This document shows, one piece after another, positions 18,166 through 28,107 of a DNA stretch of 64,000 nt. The stretch covers positions 1 to 64,000 of the forward strand of contig NZ_FOCI01000008.1 in NCBI RefSeq assembly GCF_900110065.1. Reading direction: 5' to 3'. The position numbers and the translations under genes are program-made. Origin of the DNA: Loktanella fryxellensis (GTDB lineage Bacteria; Pseudomonadota; Alphaproteobacteria; Rhodobacterales; Rhodobacteraceae). Every line of letters starts with the position of its first letter. The stretch's first letter is position 1. The notes below the pieces were generated by a model that saw only the letters and a program-made list of their open reading frames with translations, searched no databases and was not told where the DNA came from.

Positions 18166-19518
18166 ATGGACATCACGTTTCTTCTGAACGGAGAGACCGT
18201 CACCACGCAAACGTCCCCCACGGCGACGCTGCTCGACTGGCTGCGCGAGGGGCGCGGGCTGCGCGGCACGAAGGAAGGCTGCAACGAGGGCGACTGCGGC
18301 GCCTGCACGGTGATGGTCACCGACGACCACGGCCCCCGCGCCCTGAACGCCTGCATCCTGTTCATGGGGCAGCTGTCCGGCAAGGCCGTCCGCACGGTGG
18401 AAGGGATCGCCGCCCCCGACGGCACGCCGCATCCGGTGCAGACCGCGATGGTGGACCACCACGGCTCGCAATGCGGGTTCTGCACGCCGGGCTTCGTGGT
18501 CAGCATGGCCACGGCGCATCTGAACGGCCGCACCGACCACGACGACCAGCTGGCGGGCAACCTGTGCCGCTGCACCGGCTATGCCCCGATCGTCCGCGCC
18601 GCACAGGCGGTGGCCGCCACGCCGATCCCCGGCTGGATGCACGACACCGCGCCCGGCGGGGCTACGCCGCACGCGCCTACCAGTGCCGACGATCTGGCGG
18701 CATGGTATCTCGATCACCCGGACGGCACCCTGATCGCCGGGGCGACCGACGTGGGCCTGTGGGTGACTAAGCAGTTCCGCGATCTGGGCGACGTGGCCTT
18801 CCTGCACGCCTGCACCGACCTGCAGCAGATCGACGTGACTGAGGGCGCCATCCGGTTCGGTGCAGGCGTCACCATGACCCGCGTGCTCGATGCGGTGGCT
18901 GACGACTATCCGTCCTATGCGGACATGATCCGGCGCTACGGCTCAGTGCAGGTGCGCAACGCCGCGACCATCGGCGGCAACATCGCCAACGGCAGCCCCA
19001 TCGGCGATAACCCGCCCGCGCTGATCGCGCTCGATGCCGTGCTGCACCTGCGGCGCGGCGACGTGGTCCGCGACGTGGCCTTGGCCGACTACTTTCTGTC
19101 CTACGGACGGCAGAGCCGCCAACCGGGCGAGTTCGTGATCGGCGTCACCATCCCGCGCGGGTGCCACGACCACCGGGTCTACAAGCTGTCCAAGCGGTTC
19201 GATCAGGACATCTCGGCGGTCTGCGGCGCGTTCGACGTGACCGTGACGGACGGCACCGTGACCCGCGCCCGCATCGCCTTCGGCGGCATGGCGGGGGTGC
19301 CGAAACGCGCCTCTGCGGTCGAATCCGCCCTCATCGGCCGACCCTGGACCGATGCGACCGTGTCCGCCGCCCTGCCCGCCTTCGCCGACGACTTCCAACC
19401 GCTCAGCGACATGCGCGCCAGCGCCGCCTACCGCCTGACGACGGCGCAGAACATGCTACGCCGCTATCACGCGGACCTGTCCGGCCAAACGGTCGATGTG
19501 CGAAAGGTGCGGGCATGA
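18166..19518 (+). CDS. xdhA: Xanthine dehydrogenase small subunit (FeS/FAD)
   Basis: 450 residues combining two 2Fe-2S domains and an FAD domain, the electron-transfer half of xanthine dehydrogenase, which oxidises hypoxanthine and xanthine to urate. The FeS Cys are in [22 protein letters not shown] and [14 protein letters not shown]-binding blocks include [15 protein letters not shown] and [18 protein letters not shown]. The start is the ATG of [10 protein letters not shown], the family N-terminus. Its stop overlaps the xdhB start (ATGA). Confidence 0.95.
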   Translation: MDITFLLNGETVTTQTSPTATLLDWLREGRGLRGTKEGCNEGDCGACTVMVTDDHGPRALNACILFMGQLSGKAVRTVEGIAAPDGTPHPVQTAMVDHHGSQCGFCTPGFVVSMATAHLNGRTDHDDQLAGNLCRCTGYAPIVRAAQAVAATPIPGWMHDTAPGGATPHAPTSADDLAAWYLDHPDGTLIAGATDVGLWVTKQFRDLGDVAFLHACTDLQQIDVTEGAIRFGAGVTMTRVLDAVADDYPSYADMIRRYGSVQVRNAATIGGNIANGSPIGDNPPALIALDAVLHLRRGDVVRDVALADYFLSYGRQSRQPGEFVIGVTIPRGCHDHRVYKLSKRFDQDISAVCGAFDVTVTDGTVTRARIAFGGMAGVPKRASAVESALIGRPWTDATVSAALPAFADDFQPLSDMRASAAYRLTTAQNMLRRYHADLSGQTVDVRKVRA

Positions 19519-22016
19519 CCACGCAGAAACCCGCCCCGCAAGCCGCGTCAGCCGCCCTGCCTCAGGCGGCAACGGCGTCGCTGCCGCACGCGCCCCTGAC
19601 CCACGACAGCGCCCCGCTGCACGTGACCGGGGCCGCGCGCTACATCGACGACATTCCGGTGCCCGCAGGCACGCTGCATCTGGCGTTCGGCCTGTCCACC
19701 GTGGCACGCGGCGTGCTGACGGCCCTCGATCTGGATGCGGTCCGTGCCGCGCCCGGCGTCGTGGCCGTGCTGACCGCCGCCGACCTGCCCTTCGCCAACG
19801 ACGTCTCGCCCAGCAACCATGACGAGCCGCTCTTGGCCACGGACCGGGTGCATTACGTGGGCCAGCCACTGTTCGCGGTGGTGGCCGACAGCCACCTTGC
19901 CGCGCGATACGCCGCCCGTCTGGGCAAGGCCGCGATCACGACCGAGGCACCGGTGCTGACGATTCAAGACGCCCTCGCCGCCAATGCGCGGTTCGAGGAT
20001 GGCCCCCGGATCTGGACCAAGGGCTGCGTCGACACCGCCCTGTCCCGCGCGCCTCACCGGGTGCAGGGCCGCATCGACATGGGCGGGCAGGAGCATTTCT
20101 ATCTCGAGGGGCAGGCCGCCCTCGCCCTGCCGCAGGACAACGGCGACATGGTCGTGCAGTCGAGCACCCAGCACCCGACCGAGATCCAGCACAAGGTGGC
20201 CGAGGCGCTGGGCCTGCCGATGCACGCCGTCCGCGTCGAGGTGCGCCGCATGGGCGGTGGCTTCGGCGGCAAGGAAAGCCAGGGCAACGCGCTGGCCGTC
20301 GCCTGCGCCGTCGCCGCCCGCCTGACGGGACGCGCCTGCAAGATGCGCTACGACCGCGACGACGACATGATCGTCACCGGCAAGCGGCACGATTTCCGCA
20401 TCGACTACGACGCGGGCTTCGACGCGCAGGGGCGGCTGACGGGCGTCGATTTCACGCATCACACCCGCTGCGGCTGGGCGATGGACCTGTCCCTGCCCGT
20501 GGCCGACCGCGCCATGCTGCACGCCGACAACGCCTATCTGCTGGACGCCTGCCGCATAACGTCCCACCGGCTGAAGACCAACACGCAAAGCGCCACCGCC
20601 TTTCGCGGCTTCGGCGGCCCGCAGGGCGTGCTGGGGATCGAGCGTGTGATGGACCACGTGGCGCATGTGCTGGGGCTCGACCCGGTCGATGTGCGGCGGG
20701 CGAACTACTACGCGCCGATGGACACGGTGGCAGCGGCGCTGAAGGCAACCGGCGGAGGGGGGCTGTCTGCCCCCCGGCCTGCGGCCCCCCCCGAGAGTAT
20801 TTCCGAAAAAGCGAGCGGGGTCGATCTGGCCGGTCGCGGCGCACAGGTCGAAGCCGACGACCGCGCCGCCGTGCAGCGTGATGCGGTGAATACCACGCCC
20901 TACGGGATGGCGGTCACGGATTTCATCCTCGACGATCTGACGGCGCGGCTGCTGGACAGCAGCGATTATGCGGCGCGGCGTGACCGGATCGCGGCGTGGA
21001 ACGCAGGCAACCCGCTGCTGAAGCGGGGGATCGGGTTCAGCCCGGTGAAGTTCGGCATTTCGTTCACGCTGACGCACCTCAATCAGGCGGGCGCGCTGGT
21101 GCATGTGTATCAGGACGGGTCCGTGCATCTGAACCATGGCGGGACCGAGATGGGTCAGGGCATGTTCCAGAAGGTGGCGCAGGTCGCCGCCGCTCGGTTC
21201 GGCATCGACGCGGGTGCGGTGAAGATCACCGCGACGGATACCGGCAAGGTGCCCAACACCAGCGCCACCGCCGCCTCCTCTGGCGCGGATCTGAACGGGA
21301 TGGCGGTGGCCGCCGCTTGCGACACGATCCGCGACCGGATCGCCGCCTGTCTGGCGGAGCTGCATCAGGTGGCCCCGGATCAGGTGCGCTTCAAGGATGG
21401 CCGCGTGCGGGTGGCACAGGACGAGATGAGCTTCGCGCAGGCCGCCGCTGTCGCCTACGTGAACCGCGTGAGCCTGAGCGCCACCGGCTTTTACCGCACG
21501 CCTGATCTGGCGTGGGACCGGGTGAAGGGTCAGGGCCGCCCGTTCCTTTACTTCGCGCAGGGCGCGGCGGTGACCGAGGTGGTGATCGACACCCTGACCG
21601 GCGAGAACCGCATCCTGCGCTGCGACATCCTGCACGATGCGGGGTCATCGCTGAACCCCGCCCTCGATCTGGGGCAGGTCGAGGGCGCTTACGTGCAGGG
21701 CGCGGGCTGGCTCACGACCGAGGAGCTGGTCTGGGACGACGCGGGCCGCCTGCGGACCCATGCGCCCAGCACCTACAAGATCCCCGCCTGCGGCGACCGG
21801 CCGGAGGTGTTCAACGTGGCCTTGTGGGATCAGCCCAATCCGGCGGAGACGATCTATCGGTCCAAGGCGGTGGGCGAGCCGCCCTTCATGCACGGCATCT
21901 CGGCATTCCTCGCACTTAGCCATGCGGTGCAGGCCTGCGGACCGCACTGGGCCGACCTGCAGGCCCCCGCCACGCCGGAGGCGGTGCTGTCCGCCATCGC
22001 GCGGGCGCGTGGATAA
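19515..22016 (+). CDS. xdhB: Xanthine dehydrogenase molybdenum-binding subunit with repeat-derived insert
   Basis: Holds the molybdopterin site of xanthine dehydrogenase. Family blocks are [58 protein letters not shown]-like [23 protein letters not shown] and the catalytic-Glu region [11 protein letters not shown]. At 833 residues it is about 50-60 longer than usual. The excess lies between [11 protein letters not shown] and NTTPYGMAV (about 20715-20895). There the DNA is an inverted copy of the dispersed intergenic repeat, kept in frame as a Gly/Pro/Ala-rich insert. The rest of the protein looks functional. Confidence 0.93.
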   Translation: MTTQKPAPQAASAALPQAATASLPHAPLTHDSAPLHVTGAARYIDDIPVPAGTLHLAFGLSTVARGVLTALDLDAVRAAPGVVAVLTAADLPFANDVSPSNHDEPLLATDRVHYVGQPLFAVVADSHLAARYAARLGKAAITTEAPVLTIQDALAANARFEDGPRIWTKGCVDTALSRAPHRVQGRIDMGGQEHFYLEGQAALALPQDNGDMVVQSSTQHPTEIQHKVAEALGLPMHAVRVEVRRMGGGFGGKESQGNALAVACAVAARLTGRACKMRYDRDDDMIVTGKRHDFRIDYDAGFDAQGRLTGVDFTHHTRCGWAMDLSLPVADRAMLHADNAYLLDACRITSHRLKTNTQSATAFRGFGGPQGVLGIERVMDHVAHVLGLDPVDVRRANYYAPMDTVAAALKATGGGGLSAPRPAAPPESISEKASGVDLAGRGAQVEADDRAAVQRDAVNTTPYGMAVTDFILDDLTARLLDSSDYAARRDRIAAWNAGNPLLKRGIGFSPVKFGISFTLTHLNQAGALVHVYQDGSVHLNHGGTEMGQGMFQKVAQVAAARFGIDAGAVKITATDTGKVPNTSATAASSGADLNGMAVAAACDTIRDRIAACLAELHQVAPDQVRFKDGRVRVAQDEMSFAQAAAVAYVNRVSLSATGFYRTPDLAWDRVKGQGRPFLYFAQGAAVTEVVIDTLTGENRILRCDILHDAGSSLNPALDLGQVEGAYVQGAGWLTTEELVWDDAGRLRTHAPSTYKIPACGDRPEVFNVALWDQPNPAETIYRSKAVGEPPFMHGISAFLALSHAVQACGPHWADLQAPATPEAVLSAIARARG
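20751..20820 (-). repeat. Inverted dispersed repeat inside xdhB
   Basis: Read on the minus strand: ccgctcgctttttcggaaat, then actctcggggggg and a ggggggcagacagccccc hairpin. This is the same order (T-tract, AAATACTC, G-run, GC hairpin) as the intergenic copies. In the xdhB frame it encodes [20 protein letters not shown] without a stop. Confidence 0.8.
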
Positions 22017-22046
22017 GGGTGAGGCCGTGACGCCCATGGCCCGCAC

Positions 22047-22790
22047 ATGACCGGCATCCGCGTCAGCGTGACCCGCACGGCGGGGTCGGTTCCGCGCGAG
22101 GCGGGGACGCAGATGATGGTCTGGGCCGACCGCACCAGCGGCACCATCGGCGGCGGCGCGCTGGAGTGGGAGGCGATGACCCGCGCCCGCGCCATGCTGG
22201 CGGAGGATGTGACCGAGGCGACGCTGACCTTACCGCTTGGCCCCGCGCTGGGGCAGTGCTGCGGCGGCAGCGTGACGCTGCGGCTGGAACGGGCGGACCG
22301 GCTCGACGACGCGCCCGGTGCGCCCCTGTGGATCTGGGGTGCGGGGCACGTGGGCCGCGCGCTGGTCGGGGTGATGGCCCCGCTGCCCGCGTATGACGTG
22401 ATGTGGATCGACACCCACGCCGACCGCTTTCCCGATGATCCCGGCGTGCCGGTGCTGGCGGCGGAAGACCCGCTGCGCGCGGTGGCACTGGCCGCGCCGG
22501 ATGCCCATCATCTGATCGTGACCTACAGCCACACGCTGGATCTGGACCTGTGTCACGCCCTGCTGTCGCGCGATTTCGCCAGCGTCGGGTTGATCGGATC
22601 GGCCACGAAATGGGCGCGGTTCCGCACGCGGCTGGGTCATCTGGGCCACAGCCCCGCCCAGATCGCGCGCATCCGCTGTCCGATCGGCGATCCGACCCTT
22701 GGAAAGCATCCGCAGGCCATTGCCATCGGCGTCGCCATGGGGATGCTGCGGGGCGGGATGGCTGATACGGGCGAGGATGCGGATGACTGA
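22047..22790 (+). CDS. xdhC: Xanthine dehydrogenase accessory protein XdhC
   Basis: A chaperone that binds the molybdenum cofactor, promotes its sulfuration and inserts it into XdhB. The N-terminal XdhC/CoxI domain shows GSVPREAGTQMMVW, GTIGGGALEWEA and GQCCGGSVTL. The C-terminal Rossmann domain shows LWIWGAGHVGRALV, VTYSHTLDLDLC, VGLIGSATKWARFR and the ending RCPIGDPTLGKHPQAIAIGVA. At 247 residues it lacks about 20 N-terminal residues compared with related proteins; an in-frame stop blocks a longer start. Its end overlaps the ABC ATPase gene by 8 bases. Confidence 0.92.
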   Translation: MTGIRVSVTRTAGSVPREAGTQMMVWADRTSGTIGGGALEWEAMTRARAMLAEDVTEATLTLPLGPALGQCCGGSVTLRLERADRLDDAPGAPLWIWGAGHVGRALVGVMAPLPAYDVMWIDTHADRFPDDPGVPVLAAEDPLRAVALAAPDAHHLIVTYSHTLDLDLCHALLSRDFASVGLIGSATKWARFRTRLGHLGHSPAQIARIRCPIGDPTLGKHPQAIAIGVAMGMLRGGMADTGEDADD

Positions 22791-24306
22791 AACCCTGTTG
22801 GCGCTGGACGGCCTGACCAAGGCCTATCCGGGTGTGATCGCCAACCGCGACGTGTCGTTTTCCATCCGCCGGGGCGGCATCCATGCGCTGCTGGGGGAAA
22901 ACGGCGCCGGCAAATCCACGCTGGTCAAGACGATCTATGGCCTGGTGCGGCCCGATGCAGGAACCATGACGCTGAACGGCGCGCCCTATATGCCAGCCGA
23001 TCCGGGGGCTGCGCGACGGGCCGGTGTCGCGATGGTGTTCCAGCACTTCTCGCTCTTCGATGCGATGACCGTGGCGGAAAACATCGTGCTGGGCATGGAC
23101 CAGCCACCCAGCCCCCGTGCGATTTCGGCAGAGGTCCGCCGCGTCTCGCAGCTTTACGGCTTGCCGCTGGACCCCGCGCGCATCGTGGGCGACCTGTCGG
23201 CGGGCGAGAGGCAGCGCGTCGAGATCATCCGCTGCCTGCTGCAGGACCCCAAGCTGCTGATCATGGACGAACCCACCAGCGTGCTGACCCCGCAGGAGGT
23301 GGACATCCTGTTCCAGACCCTGCGCAAGCTGGCTGCCGAAGGCACGGCGATCCTCTATATCAGCCACAAGCTGGGCGAAATCGCGGCCCTGTGCGACGAG
23401 GCAACGGTGCTGCGGCAGGGACAGGTCGTGGCCACCTGCGATCCGCGCACCACCGCGCCCCGCGCGATGGCGGAACTGATGGTTGGCAGCGTGCTGCAGG
23501 CCCCTGTGCGCGTCGCCCGGCCCGAAGGCGCCATCGCGCTGACCTTGCGGGGCCTGACGGCCCCGGCGCCGCACCGGTTCGGCACCGCGCTGAAGGGGAT
23601 CGACCTGAGCCTGCGCGCGGGCGAGGTCGTGGGCATCGGCGGCGTCGCCGGCAACGGGCAGGACGAGCTGGTCGCCGCCCTGTCGGGCGAGATGGCCGTG
23701 GCGGCGGACATGGTCCGGCTCGGCGACACGGCGATCGGCGACGCGGGGGTGAACGCCCGGCGCGCGGCAGGGCTTCTGTGCGGACCGGAGGAACGGCTGG
23801 GCCATGCAGCCGCCCCCGACATGTCGCTGACAGAAAATGCGCTGCTGACGGGCGCGCGGCGCAAAGATCTGGCGCGGCGCGGGTTCGTGCGCTGGCCTGC
23901 GGCGAAAGCCTTTGCGCAAGAGATCATCGCGGCCTTCGACGTGCGCACGCCGGGACCGGAGGCCGCAGCCCGGTCGCTGTCGGGGGGTAACCTGCAGAAA
24001 TTCGTGATCGGGCGGGAAATCCTGCAAAACCCCCGCGTGCTGGTGGTGAACCAGCCCACGTGGGGCGTCGATGCAGCGGCAGCGGCGGCGATCCGTCAGG
24101 CGCTGCTGACCCTTGCGGATGGGGGGGTGGCGGTCATCGTGATCTCTCAGGATCTGGACGAGCTGATGGAAGTGTCGGACCGCTTCTGCGCGCTGACCGA
24201 CGGGCGTCTGTCGCCCTCGCGCCCTGCGCGCGGACTGACGGTCGATCAGATCGGCCTGATGCTGGGCGGCGCCCACGATCTGGAGGTCGCGCATGTCGGT
24301 GCGTGA
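22783..24306 (+). CDS. ABC transporter ATP-binding protein, nucleoside/purine (BMP) type
   Basis: 507 residues with two fused ATPase modules, as in basic-membrane-protein-linked importers. Module 1 has Walker A GENGAGKST, signature LSAGERQRVEI and Walker B LLIMDEPTSVLTPQE. Module 2 is degenerate at Walker A (GVAGNGQDEL) but keeps a signature LSGGNLQKF and an altered Walker B (VLVVNQPTWGVD). This is the usual asymmetry in the RbsA/NupA group. It energises uptake of nucleosides or purine bases. Coupling to xdhC by overlap places import and xanthine oxidation in one transcript. Confidence 0.92.
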   Translation: MTETLLALDGLTKAYPGVIANRDVSFSIRRGGIHALLGENGAGKSTLVKTIYGLVRPDAGTMTLNGAPYMPADPGAARRAGVAMVFQHFSLFDAMTVAENIVLGMDQPPSPRAISAEVRRVSQLYGLPLDPARIVGDLSAGERQRVEIIRCLLQDPKLLIMDEPTSVLTPQEVDILFQTLRKLAAEGTAILYISHKLGEIAALCDEATVLRQGQVVATCDPRTTAPRAMAELMVGSVLQAPVRVARPEGAIALTLRGLTAPAPHRFGTALKGIDLSLRAGEVVGIGGVAGNGQDELVAALSGEMAVAADMVRLGDTAIGDAGVNARRAAGLLCGPEERLGHAAAPDMSLTENALLTGARRKDLARRGFVRWPAAKAFAQEIIAAFDVRTPGPEAAARSLSGGNLQKFVIGREILQNPRVLVVNQPTWGVDAAAAAAIRQALLTLADGGVAVIVISQDLDELMEVSDRFCALTDGRLSPSRPARGLTVDQIGLMLGGAHDLEVAHVGA

Positions 24307-24315
24307 GGGACGCCT

Positions 24316-24350
24316 GCCGCGGGCGAGTATTTGGACAAAAGCGAGGACGG
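24316..24350 (-). repeat. Inverted dispersed repeat between ABC genes
   Basis: Minus-strand reading is cctcgcttttgtccaaatac followed by tcgcccgcgg. It occupies the 108-base gap between the ATPase and first permease genes, inside an otherwise tightly packed operon. Confidence 0.65.
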
Positions 24351-24414
24351 GGGCGGCGCAGGACACAGCCACCGGCGGGCGCTTGTCCGGCCAGATGACA
24401 CAGGAGGGCGGCGC

Positions 24415-25497
24415 ATGATCCGGCTGGAGAAGCGACCGCAGCCGAGCCGCGGCTGGAGCTATGCCGCGCCGGTCTTGGCGGTGCTGCTGACGATGCTGCT
24501 GGGGGGCGCGCTGTTCGCGGCGCTGGGGCAGAATCCGGTCGTGGTGATCCGCACGATCTTCCTCGATCCGCTGTTTTCCGAGTTCGCGTGGTTCTACCGC
24601 CCGCAACTGCTGATCAAGGGCGCGCCGCTGGTCCTGATCGCGGTGGGGCTGAGTTTCGGGTTCCGGGCCGGCATCTGGAACATCGGGGCCGAGGGGCAAT
24701 ACATCATCGGCGCGCTGGTCGGTGCGGCGGTGGGCCTCGCGCTCTATCCGCTGGAGAGCCGCTGGGTGTTCGTCGCGATGGTCGTGGCGGGGGCGTTCGG
24801 CGGCTGGGCCTGGGCGATGATCCCCGGCCTGCTGCGGGTGAAGTTCGGCACCAACGAGATCCTCGTGTCCCTGATGCTGGTCTACGTGGCCGAAAGCCTG
24901 CTGGCCGCCATGGCGCTGGGACCGCTGAAGAACCCCGAGGGCATGGGGTTCCCCGGCAGCCGCAACCTGTCGCAGTATCCCGGGGCGGCGAACCTCGACC
25001 TGATCGCGGGCACCGGGCTGCACTGGGGCGTCGTCGCGGCGCTGATCGCGGTGATCTGCGCCTATGTGGCGCTGGCCCGGCACATCTTCGGATTTCAGGT
25101 GCGGCTGGCGGGACAGGCGCCGCGCGCCGCGCGCTTTGCCGGTGTGCGTCCGGCGCGGCTGGTGCTGGTCTGCATGGGCCTGTCCGGCGCGCTGGCGGGG
25201 CTTGCCGGCCTGTTCGAGGTGGCGGGCCCAGCGGGGCAGGTCACCATCGACTTCAACGTGGGCTACGGGTTCACCGCGATCATCGTGGCGTTCCTCGGAC
25301 GGTTGCATCCCATAGGCATCCTCGCCGCAGGCGGGCTGATGGCGCTGACCTATATCGGCGGCGGCATCGCGCAGAGCAATCTGGGCCTGCCCGCCGCCGC
25401 CATCAGCCTGCTGCAGGGCATGCTGCTGTTCTGTCTGCTGGCGGTGGACATGCTGACCCACTACCGCGTCCGGCTGACCATGCGAAAGGTTGCGTGA
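24415..25497 (+). CDS. ABC transporter permease, nucleoside/purine (BMP) type
   Basis: 360 residues, about nine to ten membrane helices, of the BPD_transp_2 fold. Family landmarks are GLSFGFRAGIWNIGAEGQYIIGA, KFGTNEILVSLMLVYVA, and YGFTAIIVAFLGRLHPIGI. A GGAGGG ribosome site precedes ATG 24415. It pairs with the following permease to form the membrane channel. Its stop overlaps the next start (TGATG). Confidence 0.92.
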   Translation: MIRLEKRPQPSRGWSYAAPVLAVLLTMLLGGALFAALGQNPVVVIRTIFLDPLFSEFAWFYRPQLLIKGAPLVLIAVGLSFGFRAGIWNIGAEGQYIIGALVGAAVGLALYPLESRWVFVAMVVAGAFGGWAWAMIPGLLRVKFGTNEILVSLMLVYVAESLLAAMALGPLKNPEGMGFPGSRNLSQYPGAANLDLIAGTGLHWGVVAALIAVICAYVALARHIFGFQVRLAGQAPRAARFAGVRPARLVLVCMGLSGALAGLAGLFEVAGPAGQVTIDFNVGYGFTAIIVAFLGRLHPIGILAAGGLMALTYIGGGIAQSNLGLPAAAISLLQGMLLFCLLAVDMLTHYRVRLTMRKVA

Positions 25498-26411
25498 TGG
25501 ATCTGAGTGCGATCAACCCAATCCTGCTGCTGGCGTCCCTGATGGTGGCCGCCACGCCGATCCTGCTCGCTGCCATCGGAGAGCTGGTGGTCGAGCGCGC
25601 GGGCGTCCTGAACCTCGGCGTCGAAGGGATGATGATCACGGGCGCCGTATCGGGGTTCATCGTCGCCGTGGCCACCGGCAATCCGTGGATCGGGTTTCTG
25701 GGGGCTGCGGCGGGCGGGGCCGCGCTGTCGCTGGTCTTCGGTGTGCTGACGCAATACCTGCTGTCCAATCAGGTCGCCACCGGTCTGGCGCTGACGTTGT
25801 TCGGACTGGGACTGTCGGCGCTGATGGGGCAAGGCTATCTGGGCATCCGGGCGCCAGCCTTTCCGGATGTGCACGTGCCGCTGCTGGCCGACATCCCGGT
25901 GATCGGTCCCATCGTGTTCCAGCACGATCCGATGGTCTATGGCGGGCTGCTGATCGTCGCTGGCGTGTACGGGTTCCTGCACCACAGCCGCGCGGGCCTG
26001 ATCCTGCGCGCGGTCGGAGAGAATCACGACGCCGCCCATGCGCTGGGCTATCACGTGCGCCGCACGCGGATGCTGGCGATCGCCTTCGGCGGGGCCTGCG
26101 CGGGGCTGGGCGGGGCGTATCTCAGCCTCGTGAGGGTGCCACAATGGACCGAAGGCATGACCGCCGGGGCAGGCTGGATCGCGCTGGCCATCGTGGTCTT
26201 CGCGGGCTGGAAACCGTGGCGTCTGGTACTGGGTGCCTATCTTTTCGGCGGTGTCACCGTGCTGCAGCTTAACCTGCAGGCGGCGGGGGCTGCCGTGCCC
26301 GTCGAATACCTTTCGATGTCGCCCTATCTTGCCACGATCCTCGTTCTGGTGATCATGGCGAGCGGACGCAGCCCGGGGTCACTGGGCCGGACATTTCATG
26401 CCGCACGCTGA
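25497..26411 (+). CDS. ABC transporter permease, nucleoside/purine (BMP) type, second subunit
   Basis: 304 residues with eight or so hydrophobic segments. Conserved parts are LAAIGELVVERAGVLNLGVEGMM, LSNQVATGLALTLFGLG, RAVGENHDAAHALGY and EGMTAGAGWIALAIVVF. It is the shorter partner of the preceding permease and starts within its stop codon. The substrate-binding protein gene begins 28 bases after its stop. Confidence 0.92.
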   Translation: MDLSAINPILLLASLMVAATPILLAAIGELVVERAGVLNLGVEGMMITGAVSGFIVAVATGNPWIGFLGAAAGGAALSLVFGVLTQYLLSNQVATGLALTLFGLGLSALMGQGYLGIRAPAFPDVHVPLLADIPVIGPIVFQHDPMVYGGLLIVAGVYGFLHHSRAGLILRAVGENHDAAHALGYHVRRTRMLAIAFGGACAGLGGAYLSLVRVPQWTEGMTAGAGWIALAIVVFAGWKPWRLVLGAYLFGGVTVLQLNLQAAGAAVPVEYLSMSPYLATILVLVIMASGRSPGSLGRTFHAAR

Positions 26412-26439
26412 TGCGGGAACAACCGGGGACACCACCACA

Positions 26440-27525
26440 ATGATACGCAGAACACTCCTTGCATCCGGCGTCGCCGCCGCTGCCCTGATGGCCGCGGGCC
26501 TGCCCGCTCTGGCGCAGGACGAACCCACCAAGGTCGGCTTCGTCTATGTCGGCCCGGTCGGCGACGGCGGCTGGACGTTCGAGCACAACCAGGCCCGTCT
26601 GGCGGTCGAAGAAGAGTTCGGCGACGCGGTCGAGACGGTGTTCGTCGAATCGGTTCCCGAAGGCCCGGACGCCGTGCGCGTGCTGACCGACATGGCGCTG
26701 CAGGGCGCGGACCTGATCTTCACCACGTCCTTCGGCTACATGGATCAGACGATCGAGGTCGCGTCCAAGTTCCCTGACGTGAAATTCGAGCATGCGACCG
26801 GCTTCAAGACCGCCCCGAACGTGGCCGCCTACAACGCCCGCTTCTATGAAGGCCGTGCCGTGCAGGGCCACATCGCGGGCCACGTGACGGAATCGAACAT
26901 CATCGGCTACATCGGATCCTTTCCGATCCCCGAAGTGATCCAGGGCATCAACAGCGCCTATCTGGCCGCCAAGGCGGTGAACCCGGACGTGGAGTTCAAG
27001 ATCGTCTGGGCCTACACGTGGTTCGATCCGGCGAAAGAGGCCGAATCCGCCAACGTGCTGATCGAACAGGGCGCCGACGTGATCCTGCAGCACACCGACT
27101 CCACCGCACCGCAGGCCGCGGCGCAGGCCGCGGGCAACGTCTATACCTTCGGTCAGGCGTCCGACATGGCGGAATACGCGCCGATGCCGCGCGTGTCGTC
27201 GATCATCGACAACTGGGCCCCCTACTATATCGAGCGGACGCGCGCCGTGATCGACGGCACGTGGGAAACCCAGTCGGTCTGGCAGGGCATCGCCGACGGA
27301 ATGGTCGGCATCGGTGAGATCACCGATGCGGTCCCGGCCGAGGTCAAGGTCACTGCCGAGGCGATCCGCGACGGGATCGTGGCCGGCACGATGCACCCCT
27401 TCACCGGGCCGATCAACAAGCAGGACGGGTCCGTCTGGCTGGCCGAAGGCGAGACCGCCGACGATGAGACGCTGCTGGGCATGAACTTCTACGTCGAAGG
27501 CATCGAAGGCGACATTCCGCAGTAA
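26440..27525 (+). CDS. BMP family ABC transporter substrate-binding protein
   Basis: 361 residues. The signal peptide MIRRTLLASGVAAAALMAAG ends at ALAQ near residue 27. The mature protein matches basic-membrane-lipoprotein (PnrA-like) purine nucleoside binders: KVGFVYVGPVGDGGWTFEHNQ, TSFGYMDQTIEVASKFPDVKFEHATG, ADVILQHTDSTAPQAAA and GQASDMAEYAP. It captures a purine base or nucleoside in the periplasm for the two permeases. Placement after xdhABC makes xanthine, hypoxanthine or guanosine likely ligands; that is inference. Confidence 0.93.
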   Translation: MIRRTLLASGVAAAALMAAGLPALAQDEPTKVGFVYVGPVGDGGWTFEHNQARLAVEEEFGDAVETVFVESVPEGPDAVRVLTDMALQGADLIFTTSFGYMDQTIEVASKFPDVKFEHATGFKTAPNVAAYNARFYEGRAVQGHIAGHVTESNIIGYIGSFPIPEVIQGINSAYLAAKAVNPDVEFKIVWAYTWFDPAKEAESANVLIEQGADVILQHTDSTAPQAAAQAAGNVYTFGQASDMAEYAPMPRVSSIIDNWAPYYIERTRAVIDGTWETQSVWQGIADGMVGIGEITDAVPAEVKVTAEAIRDGIVAGTMHPFTGPINKQDGSVWLAEGETADDETLLGMNFYVEGIEGDIPQ

Positions 27526-27547
27526 GCGATGGTCTGACAAAATGGAA

Positions 27548-27575
27548 AAGGCCCGCCTGTTGGCGGGCCTTTTTC
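27548..27575. terminator. Intrinsic terminator after the xdh/BMP operon
   Basis: Hairpin aaggcccgcc-tgtt-ggcgggcctt runs into a T tract on the plus strand, with an A run on the left side (aaaatggaaaagg). It can therefore stop both the plus-strand operon and the minus-strand gene that ends at 27607. Confidence 0.85.
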
Positions 27576-27606
27576 GTCAGACGCAAGGAGTCCGGCGAAT
27601 GCCGGA

Positions 27607-27918
27607 TCAGTCGCCCATCGACATGAACGTGCCGTCGCCGTTCACGATGTTTTCGATCCGGCTGGCTTTCAAAGATGCGCTCGACTGGTCGTTCATGACC
27701 CGCTTGGCGTCCTCGATCTCGGACGCCGTGAACTGCTCGCCCGCATCGACGCGCACGCCCAGCGCCGACAGATTGGCATCGAAGTCTGCGCGGGACGCGG
27801 CGGAGGTGTCGGCGACGTCCATGGGAATCAGGGTGTTGGTCTGTGCCGTGACGGGACCTGCGGCAAGTGCCGCGATCGTCAGGGCGGCTGCGGTGAAAGC
27901 GGTGAGCGGGCGGAACAT
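27607..27918 (-). CDS. Small exported protein, paralogue A
   Basis: 103 residues with a signal peptide (MFRPLTAFTAAALTIAALAA, cleavage near VTAQ). The mature protein is about 75 residues and acidic, with FDANLSALGVRVDAGEQFTASEIEDAKRVM followed by KASRIENIVNGDG. A GGGAGA site precedes the ATG. The same pattern occurs in the gene at 28150, so the two are diverged tandem duplicates. No Cys, no known domain; function unknown. Confidence 0.8.
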   Translation of the reverse strand: MFRPLTAFTAAALTIAALAAGPVTAQTNTLIPMDVADTSAASRADFDANLSALGVRVDAGEQFTASEIEDAKRVMNDQSSASLKASRIENIVNGDGTFMSMGD

Positions 27919-28037
27919 GATGGTCTCCCAATGATGATTTACATCGACCGAACATTCCGCGCCCGTCGCCGGGTCCCGGGCCGCACGCAGTCGTGAGCGC
28001 GCGTGTCCCCGCGCCGCGCGGGTGCGTCCCGCCCGCA

Positions 28038-28064
28038 TGCAAAAGGCCCGCACGGGGGTGCGGG
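28038..28064 (-). terminator. Intrinsic terminator between the two exported paralogues
   Basis: On the minus strand, a hairpin gcccgcacccccgtgcgggc is followed by TTTT, about 85 bases beyond the stop of the gene at 28150. It would separate its transcript from paralogue A. Confidence 0.75.
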
Positions 28065-28107
28065 CCTGATGGGGTCTGGACCGGGGCCGTGCCCCGATCG
28101 TGCCTGA

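Noticed and set aside
22063-25461. A 1132-codon minus-strand open frame opposite xdhC and the ABC genes
   Set aside because: Composition is Gln/Arg/His-rich low complexity and it is antisense to three well-supported transporter and chaperone genes.
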